The position numbers were made by a program, and so were the translations under genes. A stretch of 64,000 nt of DNA, taken from NCBI GenBank assembly GCA_020846715.1, contig JADLDK010000011.1, forward strand, positions 1 through 64,000, read 5' to 3'. Under the pieces are notes generated by a model. That model searched no databases, had not been told where the DNA came from, and saw only the letters and a list, made by a program, of their open reading frames with translations. Below, one piece after another: positions 18,090 to 26,798 of this stretch. The DNA comes from Armatimonadota bacterium. GTDB taxonomy: Bacteria; Armatimonadota; UBA5829; DSUL01. Numbering within the stretch: the first letter of the stretch is position 1; the number at the start of each line of letters is the position of its first letter.

Positions 18090-19903
18090 TGGGACTGCTG
18101 AGCGCAGGAACCCTCTGGCTGCTTGGGCCGCTTGTCGCCTTTGTCGTGGCGCTGTATCTGTTGAAGACGCAACGCACAGAAGTCCGGGTGCCCAGCTCGA
18201 TGCTCTGGCGCAGGGTGACCGCAGACATGCAGGCCAACCGTCCATGGCAGAGGCTACGCGCCACTGCGCTACTGGCTTTACAGATCGCTGCGCTCATAGC
18301 TATCGCATTTGCCGCCGCAAGACCCTTTGCGCACGCCCGGCAACGCCGCGGACAGATGATAGCTCTCATTCTTGACAACTCCGCTTCGATGGCTGCAACA
18401 GACGCACGCCCCACCCGACTGAGATGGGTGATTGAACGAGCACGAAATCTGGTACGCGATCTGGGTCCGGCAGATCAGGCGATTGTCATTGCCGCGTCAC
18501 AACGTACTCAGGTCCTATCCCCGATGACGTCTGACAAGGCTGCTTTGAACTCGGCTTTGGGGTTAGTACGCCAGACGCAACTACCCTCATCCATGCAGGA
18601 TGCGGTCGCCCTGGCACGGGCCGCGTGCAAGAGCAGCCGATCGGCAAGGATAATCATCTACAGCGACGGGTCTTATCCGGAACTGCCGGAGGACCTGCGC
18701 GCGGGGCTGCCCCTCGAGACTATCCGCGCCGGCGCAAGCGCTGCTAATACGGCAATCACCCTGCTGAATGTGGACCGGCAGGCCGGGAGGACGGGCGCTT
18801 TCGTACGCTTGTCGAACCTGGGTCACTCTGGAGAGGCTGCCGAAGTGACCCTGAGCCTGCGCCTCAACGATAGACTCATTGACGCGCGTGAAGTGAAACT
18901 GAAACCGGGGCAGTCGCAGGGACTGCCGTTTGACCTGCCGCCCTCCGTAAGCGGAGTGCTTGTGGCGCGGATAACACCAGAAGATGCGCTGCCGCAGGAC
19001 AACATCGCTTATGCGGTCATCGGGCGGACGCGCAAGGCGAGAGTGCTGATAGTAGGTCCTGGCAATATGTTTCTGGAACAAGCTCTGGCGACAGATGATG
19101 AGCTTGAAGTGACAAAGGCGCAAACAGCTCCCTCGCCAAACAAACTGGGAGCCTTCGACATCGTCATCTGGGATAGAACAGATGCGGAGGCTGAGGCTCC
19201 CGGCGCCGAGTGGTTTATCAGCTCCAGCGGTCCTGGCGCCCCCGCAAAGACAGGCGCAGTCCGAGAATCTGACGAGCCCGTCTGGCGTCCCGGCGTAGAC
19301 ATTTCGCGACACGCAGAGCTTTCCAGCATGCGCTTTGCGGAGTTTTCTTCTCTCAGGCCGGCGGAATGGGCGAGTACGCTGGCCGAAGCTGGAGGAAATC
19401 CTCTGATTGTTGGCGGGCAGAAGAACGGGATGCGGAAAATCAGCTTCGGGTGGGACTTTGTTCAATCCGATCTGCCGCTGCGCGTGACGTTTCCGATTCT
19501 CGTCTCAAACACAGTGGCGTGGCTGCTGAATCAGAGAGAGGTCACGGGGTCGTACACTCCCGGCGAAACTGTCCGGCTGGAGGCGAGATCCAAGCGGATC
19601 ACTACCGTCACTACCCCTGATGGAAGGAGGATAGCGCTGCCGGAAGGCATTGAAGACTTCTCCGAGACACTGACGGCCGGGCTGTATTCGTGGAAACAGG
19701 GTGAACGGACGGGCGTCTTCGCGGTGAATCTCTCGTCAACTGAGCAGTCGGACTTGCGAGTGGCGAGGCCCGACACACCCGCGGCCGAGACAGCCGCCGA
19801 ATCACACACCTCAGCGGCCAACAAAGAGCTTTATCCGTGGTTCGTACTGGCTGCGCTGGCCGTGCTCTGCACGGAGTGGCTTCTTTTTCATAGACGCATG
19901 TGA
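18089..19903 (+). CDS. BatA-like membrane VWA protein
   Basis: 604 residues. Two N-terminal helices with the BatA-type lead LLGPLVAFVVALYLLKTQRTEVRVPSSMLWRR (about 9-40) and ATALLALQIAALIAIAFAAARP, then a von Willebrand A domain with MIDAS string LILDNSASMAATDARPTR (about 93-110), a beta-rich region and a C-terminal helix LYPWFVLAALAVLCTEWLLF. The VWA domain should face the periplasm. I start at GTG 18089, which overlaps the previous stop and has GAGG and GGTGAG ahead; the open frame upstream is inside DUF58. In related operons such proteins sense or assemble envelope parts under control of MoxR. Confidence 0.88.
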   Translation: MGLLSAGTLWLLGPLVAFVVALYLLKTQRTEVRVPSSMLWRRVTADMQANRPWQRLRATALLALQIAALIAIAFAAARPFAHARQRRGQMIALILDNSASMAATDARPTRLRWVIERARNLVRDLGPADQAIVIAASQRTQVLSPMTSDKAALNSALGLVRQTQLPSSMQDAVALARAACKSSRSARIIIYSDGSYPELPEDLRAGLPLETIRAGASAANTAITLLNVDRQAGRTGAFVRLSNLGHSGEAAEVTLSLRLNDRLIDAREVKLKPGQSQGLPFDLPPSVSGVLVARITPEDALPQDNIAYAVIGRTRKARVLIVGPGNMFLEQALATDDELEVTKAQTAPSPNKLGAFDIVIWDRTDAEAEAPGAEWFISSSGPGAPAKTGAVRESDEPVWRPGVDISRHAELSSMRFAEFSSLRPAEWASTLAEAGGNPLIVGGQKNGMRKISFGWDFVQSDLPLRVTFPILVSNTVAWLLNQREVTGSYTPGETVRLEARSKRITTVTTPDGRRIALPEGIEDFSETLTAGLYSWKQGERTGVFAVNLSSTEQSDLRVARPDTPAAETAAESHTSAANKELYPWFVLAALAVLCTEWLLFHRRM

Positions 19904-19921
19904 GGAGAGCGCGTACATAAA

Positions 19922-22765
19922 ATGGGAGTTCGCTTTCTTCACCCCTACTGGCTGCTGGCGCTACCGCCTGTCCTGTATCTGGTCTGGCGCACGTCGCGCG
20001 AGAGTTTGGCCGGGCTGAACCCTGCGCGCAGCCTCACTGCGACTCTTCTTCGCAGTGTAATAGTAGCGGCATTGATTATGGCGGTTGCGGGTCCTCAAAC
20101 AGTGACCCGAGTGCGCGAGCTTTGCACAATGTACGTGTTGGACGTCTCCAGAAGCGTGTCAGGAGACAGCCAGGCCAAAGCGTTGGAATGGATAAAAGCA
20201 TCTCAGGACGGGATGCGCTCCGGTGACAGCGCTGGATTGATTGTCTTTGGCTCCGATGCAAGAGTGGAGTCGTCCCCTTCTCACGGCCGGCTTCCCGAAA
20301 AATCGCAGGCGGTTGCGCGGGATGCAGGGACAGATATAGCGGCTGCGCTTCGCCTCGCGATGGCATCTCTTCCAGACAGCGCATCGCGGCACATTGTGCT
20401 GCTCTCGGACGGGAACGAGACTGTAGGAGACGCCTCAGCGCAGGCCCATATCGCTCAGAGCGGCGGCATTGCGATAGATACAGTTTCGACAGGCAGCCCA
20501 AAGCAGGATGAGGCGTGGGTGGAATCCTTCAGCATCCCGTCCAGTCTGAAGACTGGCGAACCCTTTGAGGCGCGGGTGGTAGTTGGAGCCAACAGAGCGC
20601 AGACAGCACGACTGCGCGTTTATCGGAATGGTCAGCCAGTGGGCGAACGTACGGTCTCTCTCAGCGCTGGACGGTCTGTTTTTCTGATCCCGCAGAAGGC
20701 GGAAAAAGAGGGCAGCCTTCACTACCGAGCGGACCTGCAGCCTGGCGCCGACACAGAGGCTGAGAATAACAAAGCGTACGCCTTTGCAGTTGTGACTGGG
20801 AGGCCACGCATCCTGCTGGCCACAGACGACGCCCGGCTGGATGAGCCACTCATCAGCGCTCTGAAAGCAGCTAGAATCTCCCCCGAAGTCATCCGCCCGT
20901 TTCAGATTCCCGAGACCGCAGCGGATTATCTGGGGATAGACGGGTTGATTCTCTCAAATGTGCCGGCTACGGATCTGTCCGCAAACCAGATGCTGGCGAT
21001 CCGAAGCGCAGTCAGACAACTGGGAGTCGGGCTGATCATGATCGGTGGATCTCAGAGCTTCGGCGCAGGTGGCTACTTCAAGACGCCGGTGGAAGACGCG
21101 CTTCCCGTGCGAATGACTATTCGCAGTCAGCAGATCGTCCCTTCTCTGAGCTTGTTGATTGTTGTGGATAAATCCGGGTCAATGGGCATTGAGGAGCAGG
21201 GAGTTGAAAAGATCCGCATTGCCAACGAGGCTGCCGTAGCATGCATCGACGCTATTCAACCAACGGACGAACTCGGGGTCATCGCCTGCGATTCTGACCC
21301 GAAACTGGTTGCGCCATTGCGGCCTGCCTCACAAAAACTGTCTCTTTCGCGAGATATCCGCAGCATTCGCGCGGGAGGCGGCGGAATAATGGTTTATCCA
21401 AGCCTTGTACGGGCGGAGCGACTGCTTTCCGCACAAACCACCGCGATTCGCCACGTCATTCTTCTGGCCGACGGTAGTGATGCAGAGGATCAGGCCGGAT
21501 GTCTGCAACTGGCACAGCAAATGGCCACAAAGAAAATAACAGTCAGCGTTGTGGCGATCGGTGACGGAGCGGATGTCCCTTTTCTGAAACAGCTTGCCGG
21601 GGCTGGGAAAGGAACGTTCTATTTGACGCAGAGCGCCCGCAACCTGCCAAAAATCTTTACGCGGGACACGCTGCTTGCGTCGCGTTCTCTGCTTGTTGAA
21701 GAGGCGTTCAAACCCGTAATCAACGCAAACCAGGAGCCTGTCCGGAATCTGGACTTTCAGCAGATGCCGCCTCTGTTGGGTTACGTTTCCACCACGCCGA
21801 AGGCTACGGCGAATCAGGCGCTGTTTTCACACCGAGGTGATCCAGTTCTAGCGAGCTGGCAATACGGTTTGGGGCGTTCGCTGGCTTTCACGTCAGACGC
21901 GCGTTCGAGATGGGCAGCGCACTGGTTGTCCTGGCCGACTTTTCCAGCTCTCTGGGCACAGAGCGTGCGCTGGGTAATGCGCCGGAGCCAGAGTTCTCAG
22001 TGGGAGACAACAATGGACATTGAGAACGGTAGAGCGCATGTGCGGGTGGAGGCTTCCTCCACGGACGGCAAATCGGCACCGGACAGGCGTCTTCGCGCGC
22101 ACGCCGTTCTGCCAGGCGGAAGCACGGCCGATATTGCGCTCGAGCAGACGGCGCGAGGACGCTATGAGGGGTCATTTCCGGCAACTCAGCCAGGTGACTA
22201 CATTGTAAGCGTGTCAGAGCAGGGACACGGGAGAGCGCAAAGCATGGCTTCAGCCAGCCTGGCCTACCCGGAGGAGTACCGGACAACTCAGGCGAATACG
22301 CCCCTGCTGCGAGAGCTGGCACGGACATCCGGAGGGCGCTTCAATCCGAGTCCTCGCACGGTCTTCGAAAAAGCGCCCCGAAATCAGCGACGCTACACAG
22401 AAGTCTGGAGATTCTTCACCCTGATAGCGCTCCTCCTTATGCCATTGGATATCGCCGTGCGCAGGCTGATACTGTCCCCGACGGAAGCGCTGGAAGTTGC
22501 GCAGAAAGCAGCCCGGCTCCTGCCTCGCAGACAGCCTCGCTCTGCAGAGGCGCCTTCTACGTCTGATCTACTGAATAGAAAGCGCGTGAGAAGCACTGAC
22601 CCGCCAGCGGGGGCCGGAATGGACATTTCAACGACGTCTGAAGCGCAAGTCCTCGTAAAGGAGGACGAGAGTGGCGGGGTCCTCAGTGGCTCTTCTCTAC
22701 CTGAGAGCACGCCCGCGCCGACTCGCTCAAAACTGCTGGACGCCAAGCGCCGGCGTCAACAATAG
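19922..22765 (+). CDS. Double VWA membrane protein with amidotransferase-like middle domain
   Basis: 947 residues, last gene of the operon. Helices near 10-25 and 38-58 precede a first VWA domain with DVSRSVSG (about 75-82) and LLSDGNET; then a beta-rich part (CARDB-like), an amidotransferase-like domain (LILSNVPATDLSANQ ... GLIMIGGSQSFGAGGY), a second VWA domain with a full MIDAS string VVDKSGSMG (about 417-425), and a C-terminal helix FFTLIALLLMPLDIAV near 835-850 with a basic tail. Families with two VWA domains around an amidotransferase-like domain are common in planctomycete- and Armatimonadota-like genomes. A hairpin that can end transcription lies 20 bases past its stop. Confidence 0.85.
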   Translation: MGVRFLHPYWLLALPPVLYLVWRTSRESLAGLNPARSLTATLLRSVIVAALIMAVAGPQTVTRVRELCTMYVLDVSRSVSGDSQAKALEWIKASQDGMRSGDSAGLIVFGSDARVESSPSHGRLPEKSQAVARDAGTDIAAALRLAMASLPDSASRHIVLLSDGNETVGDASAQAHIAQSGGIAIDTVSTGSPKQDEAWVESFSIPSSLKTGEPFEARVVVGANRAQTARLRVYRNGQPVGERTVSLSAGRSVFLIPQKAEKEGSLHYRADLQPGADTEAENNKAYAFAVVTGRPRILLATDDARLDEPLISALKAARISPEVIRPFQIPETAADYLGIDGLILSNVPATDLSANQMLAIRSAVRQLGVGLIMIGGSQSFGAGGYFKTPVEDALPVRMTIRSQQIVPSLSLLIVVDKSGSMGIEEQGVEKIRIANEAAVACIDAIQPTDELGVIACDSDPKLVAPLRPASQKLSLSRDIRSIRAGGGGIMVYPSLVRAERLLSAQTTAIRHVILLADGSDAEDQAGCLQLAQQMATKKITVSVVAIGDGADVPFLKQLAGAGKGTFYLTQSARNLPKIFTRDTLLASRSLLVEEAFKPVINANQEPVRNLDFQQMPPLLGYVSTTPKATANQALFSHRGDPVLASWQYGLGRSLAFTSDARSRWAAHWLSWPTFPALWAQSVRWVMRRSQSSQWETTMDIENGRAHVRVEASSTDGKSAPDRRLRAHAVLPGGSTADIALEQTARGRYEGSFPATQPGDYIVSVSEQGHGRAQSMASASLAYPEEYRTTQANTPLLRELARTSGGRFNPSPRTVFEKAPRNQRRYTEVWRFFTLIALLLMPLDIAVRRLILSPTEALEVAQKAARLLPRRQPRSAEAPSTSDLLNRKRVRSTDPPAGAGMDISTTSEAQVLVKEDESGGVLSGSSLPESTPAPTRSKLLDAKRRRQQ

Positions 22766-22785
22766 GTTGCGCGTAGTACAGAACT

Positions 22786-22812
22786 AAGGGCCGACACCAG
22801 GCGCCGGCCCTT
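22786..22812. terminator. Hairpin between convergent genes
   Basis: AAGGGCCG and CGGCCCTT form an 8-pair stem over an 11-base loop, 20 bases past the MoxR/VWA operon and 28 bases past the PEP-CTERM gene on the other strand. It has no long T run on either side, so it could serve both directions weakly. Confidence 0.5.
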
Positions 22813-22839
22813 GATGCTGTCAGACTAAAGCGGGATTGA

Positions 22840-23493
22840 TCACACTCGCGGACGTCTGATAAGGCCGAGGAGCGACACCGCTCCTGTGGCCAGAGCGAGA
22901 AGGCCGCTTGGCTCAGGAACAACTGTCATACGGGCGCCGGTGAGTAGTCCTTTGATGTCGGTATTGGCGTTCATTCCGTCAAAGACTCTCGTCTGATCCT
23001 GGCCAAACGCAGCGGGGATTTGAATGGACGTGCCGGACGTCATCGCACGCGCCGTAAAGCGAAACTCCACGATCTTCAGACCAGTGGGCGAGATAGCGAC
23101 GGGAGTGCCCAGCGGTGCGGCTGCGGTGTACATGAAGGCGCCGTCGTTAATGATATCTCCTGTGATCATATCACGATTGTTGATGCCGCTGGCCTGGTAA
23201 AGCAGACCGTCGAAATCCCACTCCGGCTGCGGGGCACCCATTCCATCTGTGCCAACCTCGGGACGGATCAGAGCGGGATCCCAAGTAAGAATGACGTCCA
23301 TAGCAGACACGAACTCGTCGCTGCCTGTAGTTGACAAGGCGTACAGATCGTAGCCGAGAGTCTCTCCGATATTGGCGGTCTGGGTGATGGGCCTCAGCTC
23401 CAGATTCACAGCAGCCGATGCGCGAAGGCCGCCAGAGCAGATGATTGCAGCAGCAAGTCCGAGGAAGGTGAGAGTCTTGTTCAAAGGATGCAC
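22840..23493 (-). CDS. PEP-CTERM sorted protein with cohesin-like domain
   Basis: 217 residues. An N-terminal signal peptide (about 1-27) is followed by a beta domain whose lead, TANIGETLGYDLYA, and the block VILTWDPALIRPE resemble cohesin-type domains. The C-terminus carries the PEP-CTERM tag: VPEPSGLLALATGAVSLLGLIRRPRV, with the Pro-Glu-Pro motif (residues about 193-195), a membrane helix and a basic end. Exosortase would cut it there and route the protein to the surface or to exopolysaccharide; no exosortase gene is in this window. Start is GTG 23493, with GGAG before it. It has a sigma54-type promoter and a structured leader upstream (see those entries). Confidence 0.9.
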   Translation of the reverse strand: MHPLNKTLTFLGLAAAIICSGGLRASAAVNLELRPITQTANIGETLGYDLYALSTTGSDEFVSAMDVILTWDPALIRPEVGTDGMGAPQPEWDFDGLLYQASGINNRDMITGDIINDGAFMYTAAAPLGTPVAISPTGLKIVEFRFTARAMTSGTSIQIPAAFGQDQTRVFDGMNANTDIKGLLTGARMTVVPEPSGLLALATGAVSLLGLIRRPRV

Positions 23494-23612
23494 GTCCTGT
23501 CTCCTGTAGTATTAACCGCCTGGTGGCTGGCGTTTGTGGGTGTTACTTCTACGGCTGGTTCAGGGTTCAGCCGACCAAAGTCTGACGAATTTGCAGGCGT
23601 CCTTTCGCCTGC
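23494..23612 (-). promoter_or_regulatory. Structured 5' leader of the PEP-CTERM gene
   Basis: From the expected transcription start near 23611 to the GTG the leader is about 118 bases. Three inverted repeats follow one another on the minus strand: GCAGGCG / CGCCTGC around AAAGGA (23593-23612), CGGCTG / CAGCCG around a 10-base loop (23552-23573), and CGCC / GGCG near 23519-23534. The first begins at the start site itself. The string GCGAAAGGACGC recalls the c-di-GMP-I riboswitch, but the rest of that consensus is missing. The function is not known; transcript stabilising or a ligand- or protein-binding leader are possible. Confidence 0.4.
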
Positions 23613-23621
23613 TGTTACTGG

Positions 23622-23637
23622 TGCAACTTCCGTGCCA
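23622..23637 (-). promoter_or_regulatory. Sigma54 (RpoN) promoter of the PEP-CTERM gene
   Basis: Read on the minus strand TGGCAC (23637-23632), five bases, TTGCA (23626-23622). The GG and GC pairs are ten bases apart, as required for -24/-12 promoters. PEP-CTERM genes in other bacteria are known to be controlled by RpoN with the PrsK/PrsR two-component system, so a match at this gene is meaningful. No PrsR or RpoN gene is in the window. Confidence 0.75.
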
Positions 23638-23939
23638 ATTTCGTGAAATGCCTCCAGAAACTGGCAAAAATCAGGTGTCCAGGCTGGCATCCGATTCTTA
23701 ACAGGCGAGAGGACCGTGCGTGGGGCTCAATCGCGATTGGCAGATGTGATACTTGCCGAAATCGCTCCGTGAAACGCTAGAATTCCAGCAGAGCAAACGC
23801 TGATGTCCAGGATTTTCTCACTGATTAGACATTCTGCAGAGGAGACATAGGAAAGGCGCTAACGCTTAGCGAACTTCAGCGTGGAAACTGGTCATTCCAG
23901 ACCCTTGTCCACTAATCTATGACTCTGGAGCGCTTACCA
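23638..23939. other. Divergent intergenic region with a short palindrome
   Basis: Between the PEP-CTERM promoter (minus) and the isomerase gene (plus). An activator site for the sigma54 promoter would be expected here. A palindrome CGCTAACGCTTAGCG lies at 23857-23871, 69 bases before the isomerase ATG, and might be an operator for that gene. I recognise no gene in this stretch. Confidence 0.35.
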
Positions 23940-24692
23940 ATGCCCGACATACCTATCGCCGTTCAACTCTACTCCGTGCGTGACGACTGCGCAAAGGACT
24001 TTCCCGGCACACTCAAGGCAGTGGCTGACATGGGCTATGCGGGCGTGGAGTTTGCCGGATACTACGGCTACTCCGCCGAAGAGCTCCGAACGATGCTTTC
24101 GGAGTTGGGGCTGAAGTGCGCGGGAACACACACTGGACTGGATACGATCACAGCGCAGGAGATTGGAACGACCATAGAGTTCAACAAAGCTCTGGGAAAC
24201 AGATTCTTGATCGTTCCAGGACTGCCTGCCGAGCGCACGAGCTCGCGCGACGCCTGGCTGGAGACTGCCCGAATGTTTTCACAATCCGCCGAGCTCGCCG
24301 TGGCGGAAGGAATGCGCGTGGGATACCACAATCACCACATCGAATTCCAGGCGCTGGACGGAGAGTGGCCGTGGGACACTTTTTTTTCTAACACACCTAA
24401 GGAAGTCGTGATGCAGCTTGACACCGGCAACGCGCTGGTGGGAGGCGCAGACCCAGCGCCTATTCTCAAGCGCTACCCCGGCCGCGCGCTTACTGTCCAC
24501 CTGAAAGAACACTCCGCAACTAACGACAAGGCTCTGGTTGGTGAAGGAGACGTGAACTGGCCGCTCATCTTTGACCTGTGCGAGAACATCGGCAGCACCG
24601 AGTGGTACATCGTCGAGCAGGAATCCTATCCTTGCGCTCCACTCGAGGCTGTTGCCAAGTGTCTCGAGAATCTGCGAAAGATGGGCAAGTAG
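23940..24692 (+). CDS. Sugar phosphate isomerase/epimerase (xylose isomerase-like TIM barrel)
   Basis: 250 residues from ATG 23940, which has GGAG nine bases ahead; the frame could start at 23919 but that ATG has no ribosome site. Seen: PIAVQLYSVRDDCAKDFPGTLKAVADMGYAGVEFAGYYG (first strands and helix, about 4-42), GVEF Glu, YHNHHIEF (about 127-134; His and Glu), MQLDTGNALVGG (about 159; Asp), HLKEHS (about 188) and YIVEQESY (about 222; Glu). It resembles IolE/IolH-like and hexulose epimerase-like proteins in secreted-sugar clusters. It is alone, facing a convergent dioxygenase gene 36 bases away. Substrate not deducible. Confidence 0.88.
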   Translation: MPDIPIAVQLYSVRDDCAKDFPGTLKAVADMGYAGVEFAGYYGYSAEELRTMLSELGLKCAGTHTGLDTITAQEIGTTIEFNKALGNRFLIVPGLPAERTSSRDAWLETARMFSQSAELAVAEGMRVGYHNHHIEFQALDGEWPWDTFFSNTPKEVVMQLDTGNALVGGADPAPILKRYPGRALTVHLKEHSATNDKALVGEGDVNWPLIFDLCENIGSTEWYIVEQESYPCAPLEAVAKCLENLRKMGK

Positions 24693-24728
24693 CTCCCGCC
24701 CATAGCGGTTAGCGTCTCTGCGAAGTCT

Positions 24729-25526
24729 TTATGGGCTGGCCGATGAAGACCCGGTGAGACTCATCAGGTGCTGCTTGCCAATTTCCTTGATACGATCTAC
24801 GCTCCAGCGCTCCAGATACTCGTAAGCCGGAGGCAGGCCGTTGGCCGGTTCGTTTGAGCGGGCGGCATAACAGCAGATGAGTACCCAGCGCGGATCCGGA
24901 CTCGTGTTCTGGTCTGAGCGGTGCAGAAGGTTTGAATGGAAGAAGAGAGCATCTCCCGGATCCATCTCCACGTAGGTCTTTTCGTAGCGAGACAGAATAG
25001 CGTCCACGCGCTCCTGGTTGGCGCTCATTTGATCTCCCACGCCCCCGTGGTCGATGCGGCCGAGAGCGTGCGATCCAGGAATAACCTGTAAGCAGCCATT
25101 CGCGCGGGTCGCCCGATCAACGGCTATCATACAGCTTGTTATTGCGGGAGACAGGAACCACCCGTGATACCAGTAGCCGTAGTCCTGATGCCACTCCCAT
25201 GCGCCTCCAACAAACGGCTCCTTCATCATCATCTTGTGGTGATAGTGGTAGACCTCTTCACCCAGAAGCCTCTCCGTGGTCAGAACGATGTCTTCTGAGC
25301 GCACCAGACCACCGTACAGATCCTCAGGCAGATCATAGCGCAAGGACAGACGCGACGCAGCGCCTTCTCGATCGCTTCTATCTACCGCCAGGGACTGGTA
25401 GCGCTGATCTGCTCGCGCCGTATGGGAAAGCATCGCAATCAGCTCACTGTCAAAAAGTCGAGGGACAAGCAGAAAACCGTCGCGATGGTACGACATAACA
25501 TCATTGTCATTGAGTTGAAAAGCCAC
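24729..25526 (-). CDS. Phytanoyl-CoA dioxygenase (PhyH) family Fe(II)/2-oxoglutarate enzyme
   Basis: 265 residues. Non-haem iron hydroxylase of the PhyH family. The iron site appears as H-x-D in WEWHQDYGYWYHG (about 114-126) and a distal His in FHSNLLHRSDQN (about 195-206); the Arg for 2-oxoglutarate follows, SPDPRWVLICCYAARSNEP. The N-terminal YHRDGFLLVPRLF is typical. The start is GTG 25526 with AAGGAG seven bases ahead; an ATG five bases upstream is out of frame. In bacteria such genes often sit among sugar isomerases and Gfo/Idh proteins and hydroxylate small molecules; the substrate is unknown here. Confidence 0.88.
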   Translation of the reverse strand: MAFQLNDNDVMSYHRDGFLLVPRLFDSELIAMLSHTARADQRYQSLAVDRSDREGAASRLSLRYDLPEDLYGGLVRSEDIVLTTERLLGEEVYHYHHKMMMKEPFVGGAWEWHQDYGYWYHGWFLSPAITSCMIAVDRATRANGCLQVIPGSHALGRIDHGGVGDQMSANQERVDAILSRYEKTYVEMDPGDALFFHSNLLHRSDQNTSPDPRWVLICCYAARSNEPANGLPPAYEYLERWSVDRIKEIGKQHLMSLTGSSSASP

Positions 25527-25749
25527 TTCATAACTCCTTATCGCCGCCGTTGGGATACACGTCTGGCTACAGAGAGGTATAGTCAGTATACATCAACACA
25601 GAGTACAGACTGCCACGATCTGTGGCCTGTCAACTGAGCAGAACTCGGCTTTGGCGCGGGAAGCGGGCCACGGCTATCTACTCAGTGGGGTGGAAAGTGG
25701 TAAGGAAGAGAGAACAGGTGGCGTCGAAATGCGCAAAGCGGAGATGGGA

Positions 25750-26694
25750 ATGAAGATACGGTGGAAACGGCTCAGGATTGCCGCGATGACAGTGGTTTGT
25801 GGGGTAATTTGCGCTCAGATAAGCCTGGCAGAAGTGACTGAGGTCTGCGTGGGTCTGAAGTTTCCCGAAGGCCCCGCTTACGATGGAAAGCAGCATGTCG
25901 TATGCTCGCAGGCATCAGGAAACGCAATTGCGCGAGTCTCTCTGGACGGAGAATGTGAAGCGCAATGGCTGAAGAGTAGCCGCATTGACAACCCACTCCA
26001 GTTCAGGAATACCAACGGCCTTGCGTTCTACAAAGACGGCTCGCTTTTTGCGTGCGACAACGAACGGAACGCCATCGTGAGAATCCATCCAGATGGACGC
26101 TGCGAGATATACGCCGAAAAATACCGCGTGAAAGGCTTCCGGGGGCCAAACGATCTGGCCTTTGATGCGAAGGGCAATCTGTACTTTACAGACCCTGCAG
26201 GGTCGGGACTCCGCAATCCCACAGGGTGCGTGTACCGAGTGGAAGCTACGACGCGCAAAGTCACGCGCGTAGCAGACGGTCTGGCCTTCCCTAATGGCCT
26301 GGCGTTCAGTGCGGACGGGCGCTGGCTTTATGTGGCTGAGTCTCAAAAGAACCGGATTTTGCGATTCTCCGTGCGGAGCAACGGCATGCTTGGCAGGGCG
26401 CAGGAATTCGCAGACTTGTCCAGCGCAGGGAAAGGAGAGCCGGACGGTATAGCGTTTGATACTGCAGGCAATCTGTGGGTCGCGCACTTTGGAGCGCATC
26501 AGGTGCTGGTGATTTCCCCGCGTGGAGAAACCTTCGATAGCTATGTGATGCCGACAGGCCCAGGGCACGGGCCAAGCAATATCGCCTTCGCCGGTCCCGA
26601 TCGAAAGACTCTCTACATCACCGACCCGACAACGGACTCTCTGCTCAAAATGAGGACGCGTACGCCGGGCCTAAAGCTGATGAGCTCTCCCTGA
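25750..26694 (+). CDS. Secreted SMP-30/gluconolactonase-like beta-propeller
   Basis: 314 residues from ATG 25750, which has GGAG six bases before; the open frame runs further upstream but from this ATG a clean signal peptide results (KIRWKRLR then a hydrophobic core ending SLA-EV). The propeller has the SMP-30 marks FPEGPAYDG (about 38; metal Glu), FRGPNDLAFDAKGNLYFTDPAG (about 130-151; Asn and Asp), LAFPNGLAFSADGRWLYVAE (about 180) and GKGEPDGIAFDTAGNLWVAHFG (about 230; Asp). It likely hydrolyses a sugar lactone outside the cytoplasm. It diverges from the PhyH gene. Confidence 0.88.
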   Translation: MKIRWKRLRIAAMTVVCGVICAQISLAEVTEVCVGLKFPEGPAYDGKQHVVCSQASGNAIARVSLDGECEAQWLKSSRIDNPLQFRNTNGLAFYKDGSLFACDNERNAIVRIHPDGRCEIYAEKYRVKGFRGPNDLAFDAKGNLYFTDPAGSGLRNPTGCVYRVEATTRKVTRVADGLAFPNGLAFSADGRWLYVAESQKNRILRFSVRSNGMLGRAQEFADLSSAGKGEPDGIAFDTAGNLWVAHFGAHQVLVISPRGETFDSYVMPTGPGHGPSNIAFAGPDRKTLYITDPTTDSLLKMRTRTPGLKLMSSP

Positions 26695-26798
26695 CGACAA
26701 CGCAACTGGGCGGTTATCGGGCCACGAGCGACTTGCGCCTGGCACAACTCTGGGTCTAACATCCTGAAGACTACACTAAGAGGGGTTTGACACGGCGA

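Noticed and set aside
23494-23612. c-di-GMP-I riboswitch before the PEP-CTERM gene
   Set aside because: Only the GCGAAAGGACGC-like part fits; the following GCAAAGCC and the second arm of the aptamer are missing.
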